DNA from: an uncultured Spartobacteria bacterium
Lineage (GTDB): Bacteria > Verrucomicrobiota > Verrucomicrobiia > Chthoniobacterales > JAATET01
Assembly (NCBI GenBank): GCA_938011325.1
Contig: CALLUD010000014.1
Coordinates: 1-23,860, forward strand
Length of the DNA stretch: 23,860 nucleotides
Reading direction: 5' to 3'
A model generated the notes under the pieces. That model was given only the letters and a program-made list of their open reading frames with translations, searched no databases and was not told where the DNA came from. Positions 23,758-23,860 of this stretch are shown here, piece by piece; position 1 is the first letter of the stretch; the number at the start of each line of letters is the position of its first letter. The position numbers and the translations under genes were made by a program.

Positions 23758-23790
23758 GCCTGTTGCAGCAGGCGGCCGCTCTTTCTTTTT
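23752..23790 (+). terminator. Rho-independent terminator
   Basis: GCGGTCGCCTG (23752-23762) pairs with CAGGCGGCCGC (23769-23779), an 11-bp stem with one G-T pair and a 6-base loop, followed by TCTTTCTTTTT. It would end transcription from the XRE-ImmA/PIN/hypothetical genes. Confidence 0.85.
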
Positions 23791-23820
23791 ATCGCATCGG
23801 GTGCCGCGCAGGGCAAGTCC

Positions 23821-23860
23821 GGTGGCCGCAGATGGGATGCCGATCTGTCCTCCCGGACAG
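23821..23860 (+). repeat. Structured dispersed repeat, copy 3, cut by window end
   Basis: The bases GGTGGCCGC open the copy (compare GGTAGCCGC at 13589). The last 22 bases match 13605-13626 at 21 of 22 positions. The single change (T for G) restores the base pair that is mismatched in copy 1's main hairpin, which suggests that the hairpin is under constraint. A few bases upstream is GGCAAGTCC, as in the other copies. Confidence 0.65.

Noticed and set aside
23664..23760. A signal recognition particle RNA, from a GGTCA...GAAGCA resemblance
   Set aside because: The CAGG symmetric-loop strand and the GGAA tetraloop of SRP domain IV are missing.

Overview
The window reads as a GC-rich chromosome of a Gram-negative (diderm) bacterium. 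Hopanoid genes, several lipoproteins with lipobox cysteines, a meso-diaminopimelate/lysine cluster and the scarcity of clear Shine-Dalgarno sites fit Verrucomicrobiota or a related PVC lineage best. This placement is inference from gene content; no marker gene in the window proves it.

Layout. (1) 1-3238, minus strand: squalene-hopene cyclase (cut by the window edge) and the radical-SAM enzyme HpnH, joined by a 1-base stop/start overlap; together they make adenosylhopane from squalene. (2) 3440-6562: a NYN-nuclease/LOTUS protein, two small lipoproteins and a lipoprotein-type GH1 glycosidase. (3) 6636-13515, plus strand: housekeeping metabolism: trpA, dapF, dapA, dapB, folK, panB, glycerate kinase, fabD. 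TrpA, DapA, DapF, FolK and PanB keep their catalytic residues at or near the positions of the E. coli enzymes, which fixes several starts. (4) 13516-15335: a small accessory insert behind fabD, holding a structured intergenic repeat, a C-terminal remnant of a type I restriction subunit (HsdR) and a DUF3800 gene. It is closed by a second, nearly identical copy of the last 343 bases of fabD. (5) 15345-20765, minus strand, visibly AT-richer: a tight five-gene operon (SPPY-type DNA methyltransferase, small BglII/BamHI-like putative restriction enzyme, ParB-like protein, SNF2-like helicase, NO VEIN/DUF3883-type nuclease) with its own TATAAT promoter. (6) 20766-21600: noncoding, GC-rich again, with a diverged inverted copy of the structured repeat and a degenerate 21-bp tandem array whose units carry a dyad core AC-N3-GT. 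(7) 21601-23650: an XRE-HTH/ImmA-IrrE peptidase gene overlapping a PIN-like gene (toxin-antitoxin-like pair), then a small conserved hypothetical. (8) 23651-23860: a strong terminator with a competing upstream pairing, and a third copy of the structured repeat running off the end.

The most interesting material is in regions 4 to 7. The five-gene operon looks like a type II restriction-modification pair extended with a DNA-sensing or partition-like protein, a translocase and a second nuclease. I do not recognise this combination as a named defence system. The 21-bp dyad array beside it repeats every two helical turns and looks like a protein-binding array. The fabD 3' duplication shows how accessory DNA may have entered next to an essential gene.
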